DNA of 64,000 bases from an uncultured Pelagibacteraceae bacterium (GCA_902580445.1 CACHKQ010000001.1:62001-126000), one strand, 5' to 3'; shown: positions 45,367 to 54,971, counted from the stretch's first letter. Numbers and translations are program-made. The notes: generated by a model not told the origin, from the letters alone.

Positions 45367-46550
45367 AATTAAAAAGTTTTAATAATAAAATCTCAATAAT
45401 ACTTTTGTTGCTAATTCTTAGTAATTATTTTTTTATGAGTTTGGGTTTTTTTAATTTGATTTTAAAAACTAATACAATTTTATTTTTTGTGTCAATTATA
45501 TATTTTTACGCAAAAAATTTTAAAAACAATTTATCACTTAAAATTTATTTTTTACTAATAGTAATAATTTGTTTGGGCACTGCTGCAGAGGGTTGGGATC
45601 TTAGAAGTTTGTACTTATTTCATGCAAAAAGAATTTTTTTCGATGAGTCACTTTATTCTGTGGCAGATAATTATGCAGTTTTTAGCCATAACGATTATCC
45701 ATTATTACCACATGCTTTTTCAGCTTCCTTTGCTTTTTTAAGTGGCTATTGGCACGAAGTATTCCCCAAAAGTGCCTATACATTTTTTTATCTCCCCCCG
45801 CTAATTTTTTTATCTAGCCATATTGATAAAAAAAAATACTTAATTTTATTATCTTTAATAATATTTTTTTTAGGCACCCATTTGTATGATGGTGGAATTG
45901 ATGGGTTAGTAGCTATTTATTTTATTACTACAGGATATTGTATATATGAAATATTTTTTTCTAAAAAGAATGAAAAAAATAATCCAATTTTTATTTTTTC
46001 AACATTTTTGTTTTGCATTAGTCTTTCATTATTAAAAAACGAGGGATTTGCACTATTAGTATTAATTTTCCTTACTGCTATATTTGTAAGCCTTCTTGAA
46101 AAAAAATTACTTTTTAATTTAAGTAGACTATTAATACTTTGTTTTTCTTTCATGCCTTTCGTAGTTTGGAAAATATTTTGTTACAGAAATGGTATTTCAA
46201 ATACAGACTTTACTTTTAGTTTATTAAATGAAAATTTATTTGAGAGAGTATTAGTTCTAGAGAATTTTTTACTCTTCTTTCAATATCTAATAATATCAAA
46301 TGAAAAAGTAATTATTGCTTTACTATTCTTTGTTTTTTCATTTTATTTAAATTTTGATAAGAAATTATTTTATTTTGTAATTTTATTATTTAGCTCATAT
46401 TTATCCTTATTACTGATAATTTATTTCTCAACACCGTATGATATAAATTATCATCTAGAAACAAGTGCCAATAGAGTTGTGGAGTCTCTCACTCTTCTTC
46501 TGGGCTTCTTTTCACTATATAATTTAGATATTTTAAATAAAACGTCTTAA
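45357..46550 (+). CDS. Polytopic membrane protein, probable GT-C-type glycosyltransferase
   Basis: A 397-residue protein with about ten hydrophobic segments. Between segments 3 and 4 is an extracytoplasmic loop with GWDLRSLYLFHAKRIFFDE and then FSHNDYPLLPHAF. An acidic residue near the end of the first loop followed by a DYPLL-type motif is characteristic of GT-C glycosyltransferases that use polyprenyl-phosphate sugars. The convergent neighbour is a GT2 enzyme of the type that makes such donors, which supports the reading. The acceptor is unknown. The 3' ends of the two genes overlap by 18 bp. Confidence 0.65.
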   Translation: MPIELKSFNNKISIILLLLILSNYFFMSLGFFNLILKTNTILFFVSIIYFYAKNFKNNLSLKIYFLLIVIICLGTAAEGWDLRSLYLFHAKRIFFDESLYSVADNYAVFSHNDYPLLPHAFSASFAFLSGYWHEVFPKSAYTFFYLPPLIFLSSHIDKKKYLILLSLIIFFLGTHLYDGGIDGLVAIYFITTGYCIYEIFFSKKNEKNNPIFIFSTFLFCISLSLLKNEGFALLVLIFLTAIFVSLLEKKLLFNLSRLLILCFSFMPFVVWKIFCYRNGISNTDFTFSLLNENLFERVLVLENFLLFFQYLIISNEKVIIALLFFVFSFYLNFDKKLFYFVILLFSSYLSLLLIIYFSTPYDINYHLETSANRVVESLTLLLGFFSLYNLDILNKTS

Positions 46551-47222
46551 AAAAATTTGGTATATGACAGAAAAAAAATGGCGAGGTCTGATTTTCTTTC
46601 CTTCGGAATATGATCTTCCACTGTAATTTATTGGAACTTCATAAAATTTTTTTCCACTTTTTACAACTTTGCAAAGTATTTCTGCGTGTTGTTCAAATCC
46701 AGATGTTTGGAGAAAATTGGGGTCAATGAGTTCTTTCTTAAATGCAAAATAGCATGAATAAATATCAGTGAAAGTTGTATTGTACAAAAGATTAAAAGTT
46801 AAGGTAATTAAATGGTTCGCAAATTTATTTAGTATATTATGGGATCTTGTATAATCAGAATAATTAAATCTAGAACCTAAAACTCCATCGGCATCAAAAT
46901 CTGCAAAAATTTTTTCAAATTTTAAAATATCTTTTGGATTATATTCTAAATCTGCATCATGACAGATTATATATGTGCCTTTTGCCTCGATTATTCCTTT
47001 TTTAATTGAAAAACCTTTACCTTTATTTGTTTCATTTGTTAAAAGTTTGTCATACAAATTTTTATTCTCATTTAAAATTTTACTTGTGCTATCTTGTGAG
47101 CCATCGTTTACAACGATTACTTCATGTTGAAACAAATTTTTATTTAAATCTTTGACTGATTGTAGTGATTTAAGTAACGTTTTTTCTTCATTATAAACGG
47201 GAATTATAATACTTAAAATCAT
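46533..47222 (-). CDS. GT2 family glycosyltransferase (polyprenyl-phosphate sugar synthase-like)
   Basis: A 229-residue GT-A-fold enzyme: LSIIIPVYNEEKTLLKSL, VIVVNDGSQDSTSKIL, NKGKGFSIKKGI, and the DxD-type metal site in HDADLEYNPKDI (about 92-103). It resembles dolichol-phosphate mannose/glucose synthase without the C-terminal membrane segments, so it likely transfers a sugar from a nucleotide donor to a lipid phosphate at the cytoplasmic face. The neighbouring GT-C-like protein could use the product. It lies 22 bp after rho on the same strand. Confidence 0.85.
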   Translation of the reverse strand: MILSIIIPVYNEEKTLLKSLQSVKDLNKNLFQHEVIVVNDGSQDSTSKILNENKNLYDKLLTNETNKGKGFSIKKGIIEAKGTYIICHDADLEYNPKDILKFEKIFADFDADGVLGSRFNYSDYTRSHNILNKFANHLITLTFNLLYNTTFTDIYSCYFAFKKELIDPNFLQTSGFEQHAEILCKVVKSGKKFYEVPINYSGRSYSEGKKIRPRHFFSVIYQIFLRRFI

Positions 47223-47244
47223 AATTTTAATGAATTGGTAACAG

Positions 47245-48516
47245 CTATCCCGGTTTGTTCATTGAAACAAAAAAATCTGCGTTATTTTTTGTATTTTTTA
47301 ATTTCGACATTAAAAATTCTATTCCATCCATAGTTCCCATTGGACTAATAATTCTTCTTAGCACATTCACTTTAGTCAAATCTTCTTTTTTAAATAACAG
47401 TTCCTCTCTTCTTGTTCCTGACCTTGTAATATCAATTGCTGGGTAAATTCTTTTATCTGCAATCTTTCTATCAAGTATTAACTCTGAGTTACCTGTGCCT
47501 TTAAACTCCTCAAATATTACTTCATCCATTCTACTACCTGTATCAACAAGGGCGGTCGATATAATTGTTAGGGATCCCCCTTGCTCCACATTTCTAGCTG
47601 CTCCAAAAAATCTTTTTGGACGCTGTAGAGCATTGGCATCTACACCTCCAGTTAAAACTTTACCAGAGCTCGGTACTACAGCATTATAAGCTCTGCCAAG
47701 TCGTGTTATTGAATCTAATAGAATGACCACATCTTTTTTGTGTTCAACAAGCCTTTTAGCTTTTTCTATTACCATCTCTGCCACAGCAACGTGTCTAGAT
47801 GCAGGTTCATCAAATGTAGAACTTATAACTTCTCCTTTAACTGTCCTCTGCATATCAGTTACTTCCTCTGGTCTTTCATCAATCAATAAAACCATCAGAT
47901 AACACTCTGGATGATTTAATTCTAAGGAATTCGCAATATTTTGTAAAATTATGGTCTTTCCTGCTTTTGGCGGGGAAATAATTAATGATCTTTGACCCTT
48001 TCCAATTGGACTAACTAAATCAATCAATCTTGCTGTTTGGTCAGGTTTTTTTTCAGTAGTATTTTTTTCAACTTCCATTTTTAGTTGTTGATCAGGATAA
48101 AGTGGGGTCAAATTATCAAATGCAATTTTATTTCTTCCCTTGTCAGAGTCTTCAAAATTAATTTGGCTTACTTTTAAAAGAGCAAAATATCTTTCTGCAT
48201 CTTTAGGCGCTCTTATCTCACCCTCTACAGAGTCTCCAGTTCTCAATCCAAATTTTCTTATCTGACTTGGACTAACATAAATATCATCCGGTCCAGGAAG
48301 ATAGTTAGATTCTATTGCTCTTAAAAAGCCAAAACCATCTTGTAAAACTTCTAAAACTCCACCTCCGGTTATTTGCTCTTTTTTATCTGCCAATTTCTTT
48401 AATATGGAAAACAGAATTTCTTGTTTTCTTAAAGTGCTAGGGTTTTCGATTCCTAGTTTTTCTGCTTGAGAAATTAACTCTGATGGAGATTTTTGCTTAA
48501 GTTCTTGTAAATTCAT
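47245..48516 (-). CDS. rho: Transcription termination factor Rho
   Basis: Hexameric RNA helicase that terminates transcripts. The 423-residue protein has the RNA-binding OB domain (about 50-120: [14 protein letters not shown], then [20 protein letters not shown]), Walker A in SPPKAGKT (about 180-187), Walker [17 protein letters not shown] and the Q loop. It has no N-terminal insertion. Dependence on Rho may matter here because most convergent genes overlap and have no room for hairpin terminators. It follows hemJ by 62 bp. Confidence 0.98.
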   Translation of the reverse strand: MNLQELKQKSPSELISQAEKLGIENPSTLRKQEILFSILKKLADKKEQITGGGVLEVLQDGFGFLRAIESNYLPGPDDIYVSPSQIRKFGLRTGDSVEGEIRAPKDAERYFALLKVSQINFEDSDKGRNKIAFDNLTPLYPDQQLKMEVEKNTTEKKPDQTARLIDLVSPIGKGQRSLIISPPKAGKTIILQNIANSLELNHPECYLMVLLIDERPEEVTDMQRTVKGEVISSTFDEPASRHVAVAEMVIEKAKRLVEHKKDVVILLDSITRLGRAYNAVVPSSGKVLTGGVDANALQRPKRFFGAARNVEQGGSLTIISTALVDTGSRMDEVIFEEFKGTGNSELILDRKIADKRIYPAIDITRSGTRREELLFKKEDLTKVNVLRRIISPMGTMDGIEFLMSKLKNTKNNADFFVSMNKPG

Positions 48517-48574
48517 AATGATTTGTTTTTGATTAGGTAAGTAGTTTAAATATAATGATTAAAAATTATTATTC

Positions 48575-48590
48575 AAGCCTAAATAGGCTT
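48575..48590 (-). terminator. Weak hairpin at the hemJ stop codon
   Basis: AAGCCT and AGGCTT form a 6-bp stem around a 4-nt loop that includes the hemJ stop region, followed on the minus strand by an interrupted T-rich stretch. It could slow RNA polymerase or protect the 3' end before rho, but it lacks a continuous T tract. Confidence 0.35.
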
Positions 48591-49013
48591 AAAAACCACA
48601 ATAAATATTATAAATATTAACAATATAGTTGGTACCTCATTAATAAATCTGTAAAATTTAGATGAATGAGAGTTGGTATTTTCAGAAAACCTTTTATGAC
48701 AACTAAATAGGTAAAAATGGTAAAAAGTTAAAGCCAATACTAAAATTATTTTAATAATCATCCATAACTCCCCAATGCTCTTAATACCAATGGAATGTAT
48801 AAGCAGTAAACCAAATATCCATGAAAGAATCATCGAAGGGTTCATTATGTAAATAAGTAACCTTCTTTCCATTACTAGAAATGTGTCGTATTTATCTTTA
48901 TTATTTACTGTTTCGGCATGATAGACAAAAATTCTTGGTAAATATAAAAGTCCAGCCATCCAAGATATGACTGCAATAAGATGTAATGACTTAAATAAAA
49001 GATAGGTATTCAT
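48579..49013 (-). CDS. hemJ: Protoporphyrinogen IX oxidase HemJ
   Basis: HemJ oxidises protoporphyrinogen IX in the penultimate step of haem synthesis. The 144-residue membrane protein has four hydrophobic segments and the conserved FKSLHLIAVISWMAGLLYLP start with the essential His, plus the RIFVYHAE segment. It overlaps the end of hemH by 4 bp, and the rho-hemJ-hemH set agrees with hemE at the right end of the window. Together three late haem genes lie in the same origin-proximal region. Confidence 0.92.
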   Translation of the reverse strand: MNTYLLFKSLHLIAVISWMAGLLYLPRIFVYHAETVNNKDKYDTFLVMERRLLIYIMNPSMILSWIFGLLLIHSIGIKSIGELWMIIKIILVLALTFYHFYLFSCHKRFSENTNSHSSKFYRFINEVPTILLIFIIFIVVFKPI

Positions 49014-50017
49014 TTTTTTTCAATAAGAAATTTATTTATTAAGTGTTGTAGCAGATTTATATGGTCTTCTTTGTCATTTAAACAAGATACAGTTTCAAAA
49101 TTTTTTCCACCTTTTTCCAGAAAAGTCTCCTTGCCTTGTATAGAAATTTCTTCCAATGTTTCCACACAGTCTGAGGAAAAACCTGGACAAATAACTAATA
49201 TATTTTTCTTTCCTTCTCCAGGCAACTTTTCAAATGTTTTATCAGTGTAAGGTGTCAACCATTCTTGTGGTCCAAACCTGGATTGAAAAGTTGTAATAAT
49301 TGGTATGTTGCTGCTAAAACTCTCCTTGATTAGGCGAGAAGTTTTTTGACAATAACAATGATACGGATCTCCCTTTTCAAAATATTTTTTTGGTATACCA
49401 TGATAAGAAGCTATAACTAAATCTGGTTTCCAACTTAATTTTGAAATTTTTTCATCAAGACTTTTTACCAACGCTTTTATATACAGTGGTTCAGATTCAT
49501 AATGTGGTATGATCTGCAAACTTGGTTGCCATCGCATTTTTATCAAACATCTATAAACCTCATCACAGACTGTTGCTGTGGTAGCTGCAGCATATTGTGG
49601 GTATAAAGGTAAAATTATTAGATTTTCGCATCCATTTTTTTGCAAATTTATAATTTTATCTTTGATGCTAGGATTTCCATAGCGCATTGCATAATCTATT
49701 ATAATATTCTTATTGCCAATTTTATTTTGGAGTTTTTTTGTCTGCATGATTGTGTAATGTCTCAGTGGTGACATATTTTCTTTTTGCATCCAAATTTTCT
49801 TGTATGCTTTTGCTGTTTTAGAAGGTCTAAAAGTTAGAATGAATGCATTTAAAATTATTTTCCAAATTAATGGATTTACTTCTATTACTCTTCTATCAGA
49901 TAAGAATTCTTTCAAATATTTTCGGATATCAAACCAACTTGTTGAGTCAGGGGTGCCTAAATTTATTAATAAAATACCGGTTTTTCCGAAATTTACTTTT
50001 GGATGGTTTTTTTCCAT
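49010..50017 (-). CDS. hemH: Ferrochelatase
   Basis: Inserts Fe2+ into protoporphyrin IX to make haem. The 335-residue protein has TGILLINLGTPDSTSWFDIR, FLSDRRVIEVNP, ASYHGIPKKYFEKGDPYHCY (about 205-224) with the catalytic His, and FQSRFGPQEWLTPYTDKT. The CPGFSSDCVETLEEI segment is also present. It is divergent from ftsK with a 61-bp gap and overlaps hemJ. Confidence 0.97.
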   Translation of the reverse strand: MEKNHPKVNFGKTGILLINLGTPDSTSWFDIRKYLKEFLSDRRVIEVNPLIWKIILNAFILTFRPSKTAKAYKKIWMQKENMSPLRHYTIMQTKKLQNKIGNKNIIIDYAMRYGNPSIKDKIINLQKNGCENLIILPLYPQYAAATTATVCDEVYRCLIKMRWQPSLQIIPHYESEPLYIKALVKSLDEKISKLSWKPDLVIASYHGIPKKYFEKGDPYHCYCQKTSRLIKESFSSNIPIITTFQSRFGPQEWLTPYTDKTFEKLPGEGKKNILVICPGFSSDCVETLEEISIQGKETFLEKGGKNFETVSCLNDKEDHINLLQHLINKFLIEKK

Positions 50018-50078
50018 GATTTTTTCATCTTTTTTAAAAACTTTATCAATTTTTTAATAATGATACAAAGTAAAGAAA

Positions 50079-52151
50079 ATGATTCGAAAACTTAAAGTAA
50101 ATAAAGACATTTATTACAATACTTTAGACTTTTTTAAAAAAAGGATCATTGAGGTATGTGGTCTCATATTAGTCAGTGTTTTTGGAGTTTTTTCATATTC
50201 TTTGGTTAATTACTCGCCAAATAATGAGACGCTTATTTATAAAATTGACGAAGAAATCACAGGAGGTTTGTTCGAAATTTACTCAAACATATCAGCTGAT
50301 TTTTTTCTTCAATCCTTTGGTCTTATGTCGTTTTTAATTGCATTAAGTATTTTTTCATGGGGGATCAGTTTAATATTTAATAAGAAAATTGATAACTTTT
50401 TAAGTAAATTATTTTATACCGTGAGCTATATAATTTTTGGATGCCTATTTGTGTATATTACAAATAACAACTCATTTTGGTTGATTGATAATGGAAATTC
50501 AGGTTTTGTTGGTGAGAGAAGTTACTTATTACTTGATGGATTTGAACATATAATTGATAGTAATTTATCAAAAATTTTTCTTCTTTTTCTAACTTTAACT
50601 TTCTTTATTTTAGCTTCAAATATAAATATTAAATATATTTTAGTTAAAGCCTTAAAGAAAAAGAGAGCTGTCGAAGAAAAAAATATTCTTACTGAATCTG
50701 ATTTAGAAAAAGAGTCTAATAATATTGAATCAAAACAACAGTCTTTTTTATTTAAAAATAGTACAGAAACAGAAAATGGTAAAAAAAATATTTTTGAAAC
50801 ACCATCTATTAAATTATTAGAAAAAAAACAACCATCAAAAAATTTAAATTCTAAAAATCCAAGTACTGAATTTATTGAAAAAATTCTTTTGGACTTTGGA
50901 ATTAAAGGAAAAATTAAAAAAGTAAGTAATGGTCCTGTTGTAAGTTTATATGAATTTGAACCTGCAGCTGGTATTAAAGTGTCTAAAATAATAAATTTGT
51001 CAGAGGATATTGCAAGAAATACAAGCTCTTTATCAGCCAGAGTAGCAATAATACCTGGAAAAAATACTGTTGGTATAGAAATACCTAATGAAAAAAGAGA
51101 CGGAGTAGTGTTATCGGAAATTTTACAATCTGATAATTTTAATAAAAATGATATAAAGCTTCCTATAGCTCTTGGAAAAAGTATATCGGGATCCCCAATA
51201 ATTGCTGATTTAACATCTATGCCTCATTTGCTTATTGCTGGAACAACTGGATCTGGAAAATCAGTTTGTATTAACACCATTATATCGTCTTTGCTGTTTA
51301 AGCATAATCCAGATATATGTAAATTTATCTTGATTGATCCAAAAATGTTAGAATTGTCTTCTTATGAGGGAATACCCCATCTTTTAACTCCAGTTATAAC
51401 TGATGCAAAAAAAGCGACTGCAGCTTTGAGTTGGACCGTAAGAGAAATGGAAAATAGATATAAACTAATGAGTTCGGTTGGGGTTAGAAATATTGATGGC
51501 TACAATCAAAAACATAAAATTAAAATGCCTTATATAGTTGTAGTGGTAGATGAGATGTCGGATTTAATGCTTATTTCTGGAAAAGAAATTGAAAGTTGTG
51601 TTCAAAAACTATCTGCTATGGCAAGAGCTGCGGGAATTCATATAATAATGGCTACCCAAAGACCAAGCGTTGATGTCATAACTGGAACTATTAAAGCAAA
51701 TTTCCCTACAAGGATTTCATTTCAAGTAAGTTCGAAGATAGACAGTAAAACTATTTTAGGGGAACAGGGTGCAGAGCAGCTTCTTGGTAAAGGTGACATG
51801 CTATTTATGTCATCTGCAAATAAGATATTTAGAATACATGGTCCATACATGTCAGAGAATGAGATAGAAAAAATTACTAGTTTTCTAAGAGCACAAGGAA
51901 GTCCAGATTATATTGAGGAAATTACACAACAAAAGAAGAGTGGGACTAATGATGGAGATATAAATGACTCAGATGATGACTTATACCAAACAGCAATTCA
52001 AATCGTAAAAAATGAGAAAAAAGCATCTACAAGCTTTTTACAAAGGAAACTACAAATTGGATACAATAGGGCAGCTAGAATGATTGATCAAATGGAAGAA
52101 AGTGGGATCGTTAGCAAAGCCAATCATACTGGTAAAAGAGAGGTTCTGTAG
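50079..52151 (+). CDS. ftsK: DNA translocase FtsK
   Basis: FtsK links cell division to chromosome segregation by pumping DNA at the septum. The 690-residue protein has four N-terminal membrane segments (about 22-190), a short linker (about 195-265), the alpha/beta motor domain with HLLIAGTTGSGKSVCINTII (Walker A) and IVVVVDEMSDLMLI (Walker B), and the C-terminal winged-helix gamma domain (DLYQTAIQIVKNEKKASTSF, then REVL). The linker is much shorter than in E. coli. lolA follows 3 bp downstream, as in other alphaproteobacteria. Confidence 0.97.
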   Translation: MIRKLKVNKDIYYNTLDFFKKRIIEVCGLILVSVFGVFSYSLVNYSPNNETLIYKIDEEITGGLFEIYSNISADFFLQSFGLMSFLIALSIFSWGISLIFNKKIDNFLSKLFYTVSYIIFGCLFVYITNNNSFWLIDNGNSGFVGERSYLLLDGFEHIIDSNLSKIFLLFLTLTFFILASNINIKYILVKALKKKRAVEEKNILTESDLEKESNNIESKQQSFLFKNSTETENGKKNIFETPSIKLLEKKQPSKNLNSKNPSTEFIEKILLDFGIKGKIKKVSNGPVVSLYEFEPAAGIKVSKIINLSEDIARNTSSLSARVAIIPGKNTVGIEIPNEKRDGVVLSEILQSDNFNKNDIKLPIALGKSISGSPIIADLTSMPHLLIAGTTGSGKSVCINTIISSLLFKHNPDICKFILIDPKMLELSSYEGIPHLLTPVITDAKKATAALSWTVREMENRYKLMSSVGVRNIDGYNQKHKIKMPYIVVVVDEMSDLMLISGKEIESCVQKLSAMARAAGIHIIMATQRPSVDVITGTIKANFPTRISFQVSSKIDSKTILGEQGAEQLLGKGDMLFMSSANKIFRIHGPYMSENEIEKITSFLRAQGSPDYIEEITQQKKSGTNDGDINDSDDDLYQTAIQIVKNEKKASTSFLQRKLQIGYNRAARMIDQMEESGIVSKANHTGKREVL

Positions 52152-52154
52152 TTT

Positions 52155-52721
52155 TTGATTAGAAAATCTACCTTAATTTTAATAATTATTTTACTATTTA
52201 TATTTAATAAAACTCTTAGTGCTAATGAGAAAGAAAAAATAACAGAAAATTTAAATAGTATTGACACTTTAAAATTCGAGTTTGACCAGATTTCTTTTGA
52301 TAAAAAAGAATCTGGTAAATGTTTTTTAAAAAGACCTCATTTTTTAAAATGCATTTACGAGGATAAAAATCAGAAAGAATTAATAGTAAATAAAAATATC
52401 TTAATTATTTATCATGCTAGATATGACAAGAGCTATTTTTATCCAACAAAAAAATCTTATTTTTTGGATATTTTAGATAAAAAAAAATTTGAAAATTTAA
52501 TTTTATCCGGGTCAATAACTCAAAATAACAATCATTTTGAAATTATATATTCAGATAAAAATAAAGGTGAAATAGTACTTTTTTTTGATTTGATTAATTT
52601 TGATTTAGAAGGATGGAAAATCGTAAATTTAGACGGAAGCAAAATAACTTTTATATTGAAAAATATTTTTAAAAATCTAGAAATTGATAATAAGTTATTT
52701 CAAATACCAAATGCTAGTTAG
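52155..52721 (+). CDS. lolA: Outer-membrane lipoprotein carrier LolA
   Basis: Periplasmic chaperone that carries lipoproteins to the outer membrane. The 188-residue protein uses a TTG start, 3 bp after the ftsK stop, and has a signal peptide (STLILIIILLFIFNKTLSA). The mature part has the LolA pattern TLKFEFDQISFDKKESGKCFLKRP, followed by LIVNKNILIIYHARYDKSYF. The ftsK-lolA order is typical. It overlaps the convergent hinT by 8 bp. Low sequence conservation is normal for this family. Confidence 0.88.
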   Translation: MIRKSTLILIIILLFIFNKTLSANEKEKITENLNSIDTLKFEFDQISFDKKESGKCFLKRPHFLKCIYEDKNQKELIVNKNILIIYHARYDKSYFYPTKKSYFLDILDKKKFENLILSGSITQNNNHFEIIYSDKNKGEIVLFFDLINFDLEGWKIVNLDGSKITFILKNIFKNLEIDNKLFQIPNAS

Positions 52722-53079
52722 ACACCATTTTACCAACGTGTTCTCCTCCAAATAAATGGAAATGAAGGTGAGGCACTTCTTGTCCCCCATTTTTACTTAT
52801 ATTAGATAGAGTTCTATACCCGCCTTCAACATTTGATATTTTCAATAATTTAGCGATATACGATATTGCCTTAAAAAATTCTAAAATTTCTTTTTCTTTA
52901 GCATTTTCAATAAAATCATCTAAATCAATGTATGACCCTTTGGGAATTACTAAAGCATGAATTTTTTTTTGAGGGTTTATATCGTAAAAAGAAAGTACGA
53001 ATTCATTTTCAAAAATTTTTTTACAAGGTATTTCTCCTCTTAAAATTTTAGCAAATATATTATTTTTATCGTATTTCAT
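52714..53079 (-). CDS. HIT-family (histidine triad) nucleotide hydrolase
   Basis: A 121-residue HINT-like protein with IFAKILRGEIPCKKIFENE at the start, HALVIPKGSYIDLDDF, and the histidine triad in EVPHLHFHLFGGEHVG close to the C-terminus. Such proteins hydrolyse AMP-lysine or AMP-amine linkages. It lies 1 bp after hisE and is often associated with the his genes in alphaproteobacteria. Confidence 0.95.
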   Translation of the reverse strand: MKYDKNNIFAKILRGEIPCKKIFENEFVLSFYDINPQKKIHALVIPKGSYIDLDDFIENAKEKEILEFFKAISYIAKLLKISNVEGGYRTLSNISKNGGQEVPHLHFHLFGGEHVGKMVSN

Positions 53080-53080
53080 T

Positions 53081-53356
53081 TTATTTTTTTTTCCTTTTTT
53101 TTAATTCATCCATAACATCTTCAATTTTAATATTGTTTGCCTCTAAAAGAACCATTAAATGATATAAGACATCAGCTGTTTCATGTACTTTATTTGAATT
53201 TACCTCAATAGCTTCGAGAAGCTCTGAGATTTCCTCTTTTACCTTATCAACGCTTAATTTTTTATCACTTAATAATTTATTTGTATAAGATTTCTCATTG
53301 GATGAGTTTTTCCTTTGACGAATGATATTTATTAATTCTTCTAAAGTTTTAAGCAT
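53081..53356 (-). CDS. hisE: Phosphoribosyl-ATP pyrophosphatase
   Basis: Second step of histidine synthesis, an all-helical MazG-like enzyme. The 91-residue protein has LEELINIIRQRKNSSNEKSYTNKLL, the metal-binding KVKEEISELLEAIEVN (EExxE type, about 39-54), and HETADVLYHLMVLLEANNI (about 59-77). It lies 2 bp after hisF. The separate HisI cyclohydrolase is not in the window. Confidence 0.95.
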   Translation of the reverse strand: MLKTLEELINIIRQRKNSSNEKSYTNKLLSDKKLSVDKVKEEISELLEAIEVNSNKVHETADVLYHLMVLLEANNIKIEDVMDELKKRKKK

Positions 53357-53358
53357 TG

Positions 53359-54117
53359 CTAAATTCTTACAGGAATTCCCTTCGAGTCTAAATATTTTTT
53401 TGCATCATTTATAGAAAATTCGCCAAAGTGAAATATAGATGCAGCCAATACAGCGCTTGCTTTACCTTTTTTGAGACCATCATATAAGTGATCGAGTTTT
53501 CCAACACCGCCAGATGCAATAACTGGAATATTAACAGAACTAGAAACCATCTCGGTTAGCTCTAAATCATAACCTTTTTTTGTTCCATCCTTATCCATTG
53601 AGGTTAATAAAATTTCTCCTGCTCCAAGTTCTTCAATTTCTTTAGCATAATTGAGAACATCCAAACCAGTAGAGTTTCTGCCTCCATGGGTAAATACTTC
53701 CCATTTTTTTTCAGTTATTTTCTTAGCATCTATTGCGATAACAATGCATTGTGACCCAAAATTTTCTGCTGACTCTTTTATAATATTTTTATTATTCACC
53801 GCCGCTGTATTAATAGATACTTTGTCTGCTCCCGATTTTAGTAAATTAGAAATATCTACAATATTCCTTACTCCACCTCCGACTGTCAAAGGCACAAAAC
53901 ACTCTTGAGATGTTTTTTTAACTACATCTAAAATAGTGTCTCTATTTTCGTTGGATGCTGTTATGTCTAAAAAACAAATCTCATCTGCTCCACCTTCACT
54001 GTAAATCTTAGCTTGCTCAACTGGATCACCAGCATCTTTTAATTCAACAAAATTAATTCCTTTAACAACTCTTCCGTTTTTAACATCTAAACAAGGTATA
54101 ATTCTATTTTTTAGCAT
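53359..54117 (-). CDS. hisF: Imidazole glycerol phosphate synthase subunit HisF
   Basis: The synthase/cyclase TIM barrel that forms imidazole glycerol phosphate and AICAR. The 252-residue protein has [19 protein letters not shown] with catalytic Asp11, [34 protein letters not shown] with Asp130-equivalent, and [15 protein letters not shown]. HisF normally works with the glutaminase HisH, whose gene is missing from this cluster; without it HisF can use ammonia. Its ATG overlaps the preceding small ORF by 14 bp. Confidence 0.97.
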   Translation of the reverse strand: MLKNRIIPCLDVKNGRVVKGINFVELKDAGDPVEQAKIYSEGGADEICFLDITASNENRDTILDVVKKTSQECFVPLTVGGGVRNIVDISNLLKSGADKVSINTAAVNNKNIIKESAENFGSQCIVIAIDAKKITEKKWEVFTHGGRNSTGLDVLNYAKEIEELGAGEILLTSMDKDGTKKGYDLELTEMVSSSVNIPVIASGGVGKLDHLYDGLKKGKASAVLAASIFHFGEFSINDAKKYLDSKGIPVRI

Positions 54118-54238
54118 TTTTCTTTTTTTTTACTTTACTAGGAAGTAACCCCTTACTCACGGCTCTAGCTCTTTCAGAGAAACCAAGTTTATCTCCATTT
54201 TTGATTTTTCTTCTTATCGTAGATAGTCTTGCAACCAT
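54104..54238 (-). CDS. Small basic protein (44 aa) inside the his operon, unnamed
   Basis: An ATG at 54238, 3 bp after the hisA stop, opens a 44-codon frame that ends inside the hisF start (14-bp overlap). The product is strongly basic: [20 protein letters not shown], then [14 protein letters not shown] and a [10 protein letters not shown] tail. The tight spacing on both sides argues for a real, translationally coupled gene. A nucleic-acid-binding role is possible from charge alone. It occupies a position in the cluster where a his gene might be expected but has no resemblance to HisH. Confidence 0.6.
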   Translation of the reverse strand: MVARLSTIRRKIKNGDKLGFSERARAVSKGLLPSKVKKKKNAKK

Positions 54239-54241
54239 AAT

Positions 54242-54964
54242 TTAATCTATTTCTTTTACCAACTCGTTAAGTTCAATGTCACCATCATAAATAGCTTTGC
54301 CAACTATTATACCTTCAATTTTTTTATTATTTAATTTTTTACACTTTATAATATCGTTTATTGTAGAAACCCCGCCTGAAATTACTACTGGACAATTAGA
54401 AACTTCAGCGATTTTTATTGTTTCCCCAAAGTTAGGCCCAATTTTCATTCCATCTTTATTAATATCTGTATAAATAATTCTGCTAATACCAAAATTATTT
54501 ACCTCTTTTAGATAATCAATAGTTTTTATATTGGAATTTTCTTTCCAGCCTGAAATAGATAAGTAACCATCTTTAGAGTCTAATCCTAAGGCAATTTTAT
54601 TTTTAAACTTTATGCAGGCATCTTTTAAGAATTCTTTATTTTTAACTGCCCCACTCCCTAAAATAACCTTCTCTACGCCTGTATCAATATACTGCTTGAT
54701 ACTATCAAGAGATCTTATGCCTCCACCTACTTCAATTTTTAAATTATAATTGCTTATTATTTCACAAATTATGTCTAAGTTAACTGTCTTGCCCTTTAAA
54801 GCGCCATCTAAATCAACGATATGCAAATCTTTAAAACCTAAGTTTAAGAACTCTTTTGCTTGATCTGTAGGAGATTTTTTATATTCAGTGGCTTTTTCAA
54901 AATCCCCTTTTAAAAGCCGAACACACTTCCCCCCTCTAATATCTATAGCAGGAAATATTTTCAT
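54242..54964 (-). CDS. hisA: Phosphoribosylformimino-AICAR ribotide isomerase
   Basis: Amadori isomerase of histidine synthesis, a TIM barrel. The product is 240 residues from the ATG at 54964, chosen because MKIFPAIDIRGGKCVRL is the canonical start; the frame stays open 57 bases further, into hisB. Also seen are IEVGGGIRSLDSIKQYIDTG, then TDINKDGMKIGPN and VVISGGVSTINDI. It starts 7 bp after hisB; hisH, usually between hisB and hisA, is absent. Confidence 0.96.
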   Translation of the reverse strand: MKIFPAIDIRGGKCVRLLKGDFEKATEYKKSPTDQAKEFLNLGFKDLHIVDLDGALKGKTVNLDIICEIISNYNLKIEVGGGIRSLDSIKQYIDTGVEKVILGSGAVKNKEFLKDACIKFKNKIALGLDSKDGYLSISGWKENSNIKTIDYLKEVNNFGISRIIYTDINKDGMKIGPNFGETIKIAEVSNCPVVISGGVSTINDIIKCKKLNNKKIEGIIVGKAIYDGDIELNELVKEID

Positions 54965-54971
54965 CTTTATT

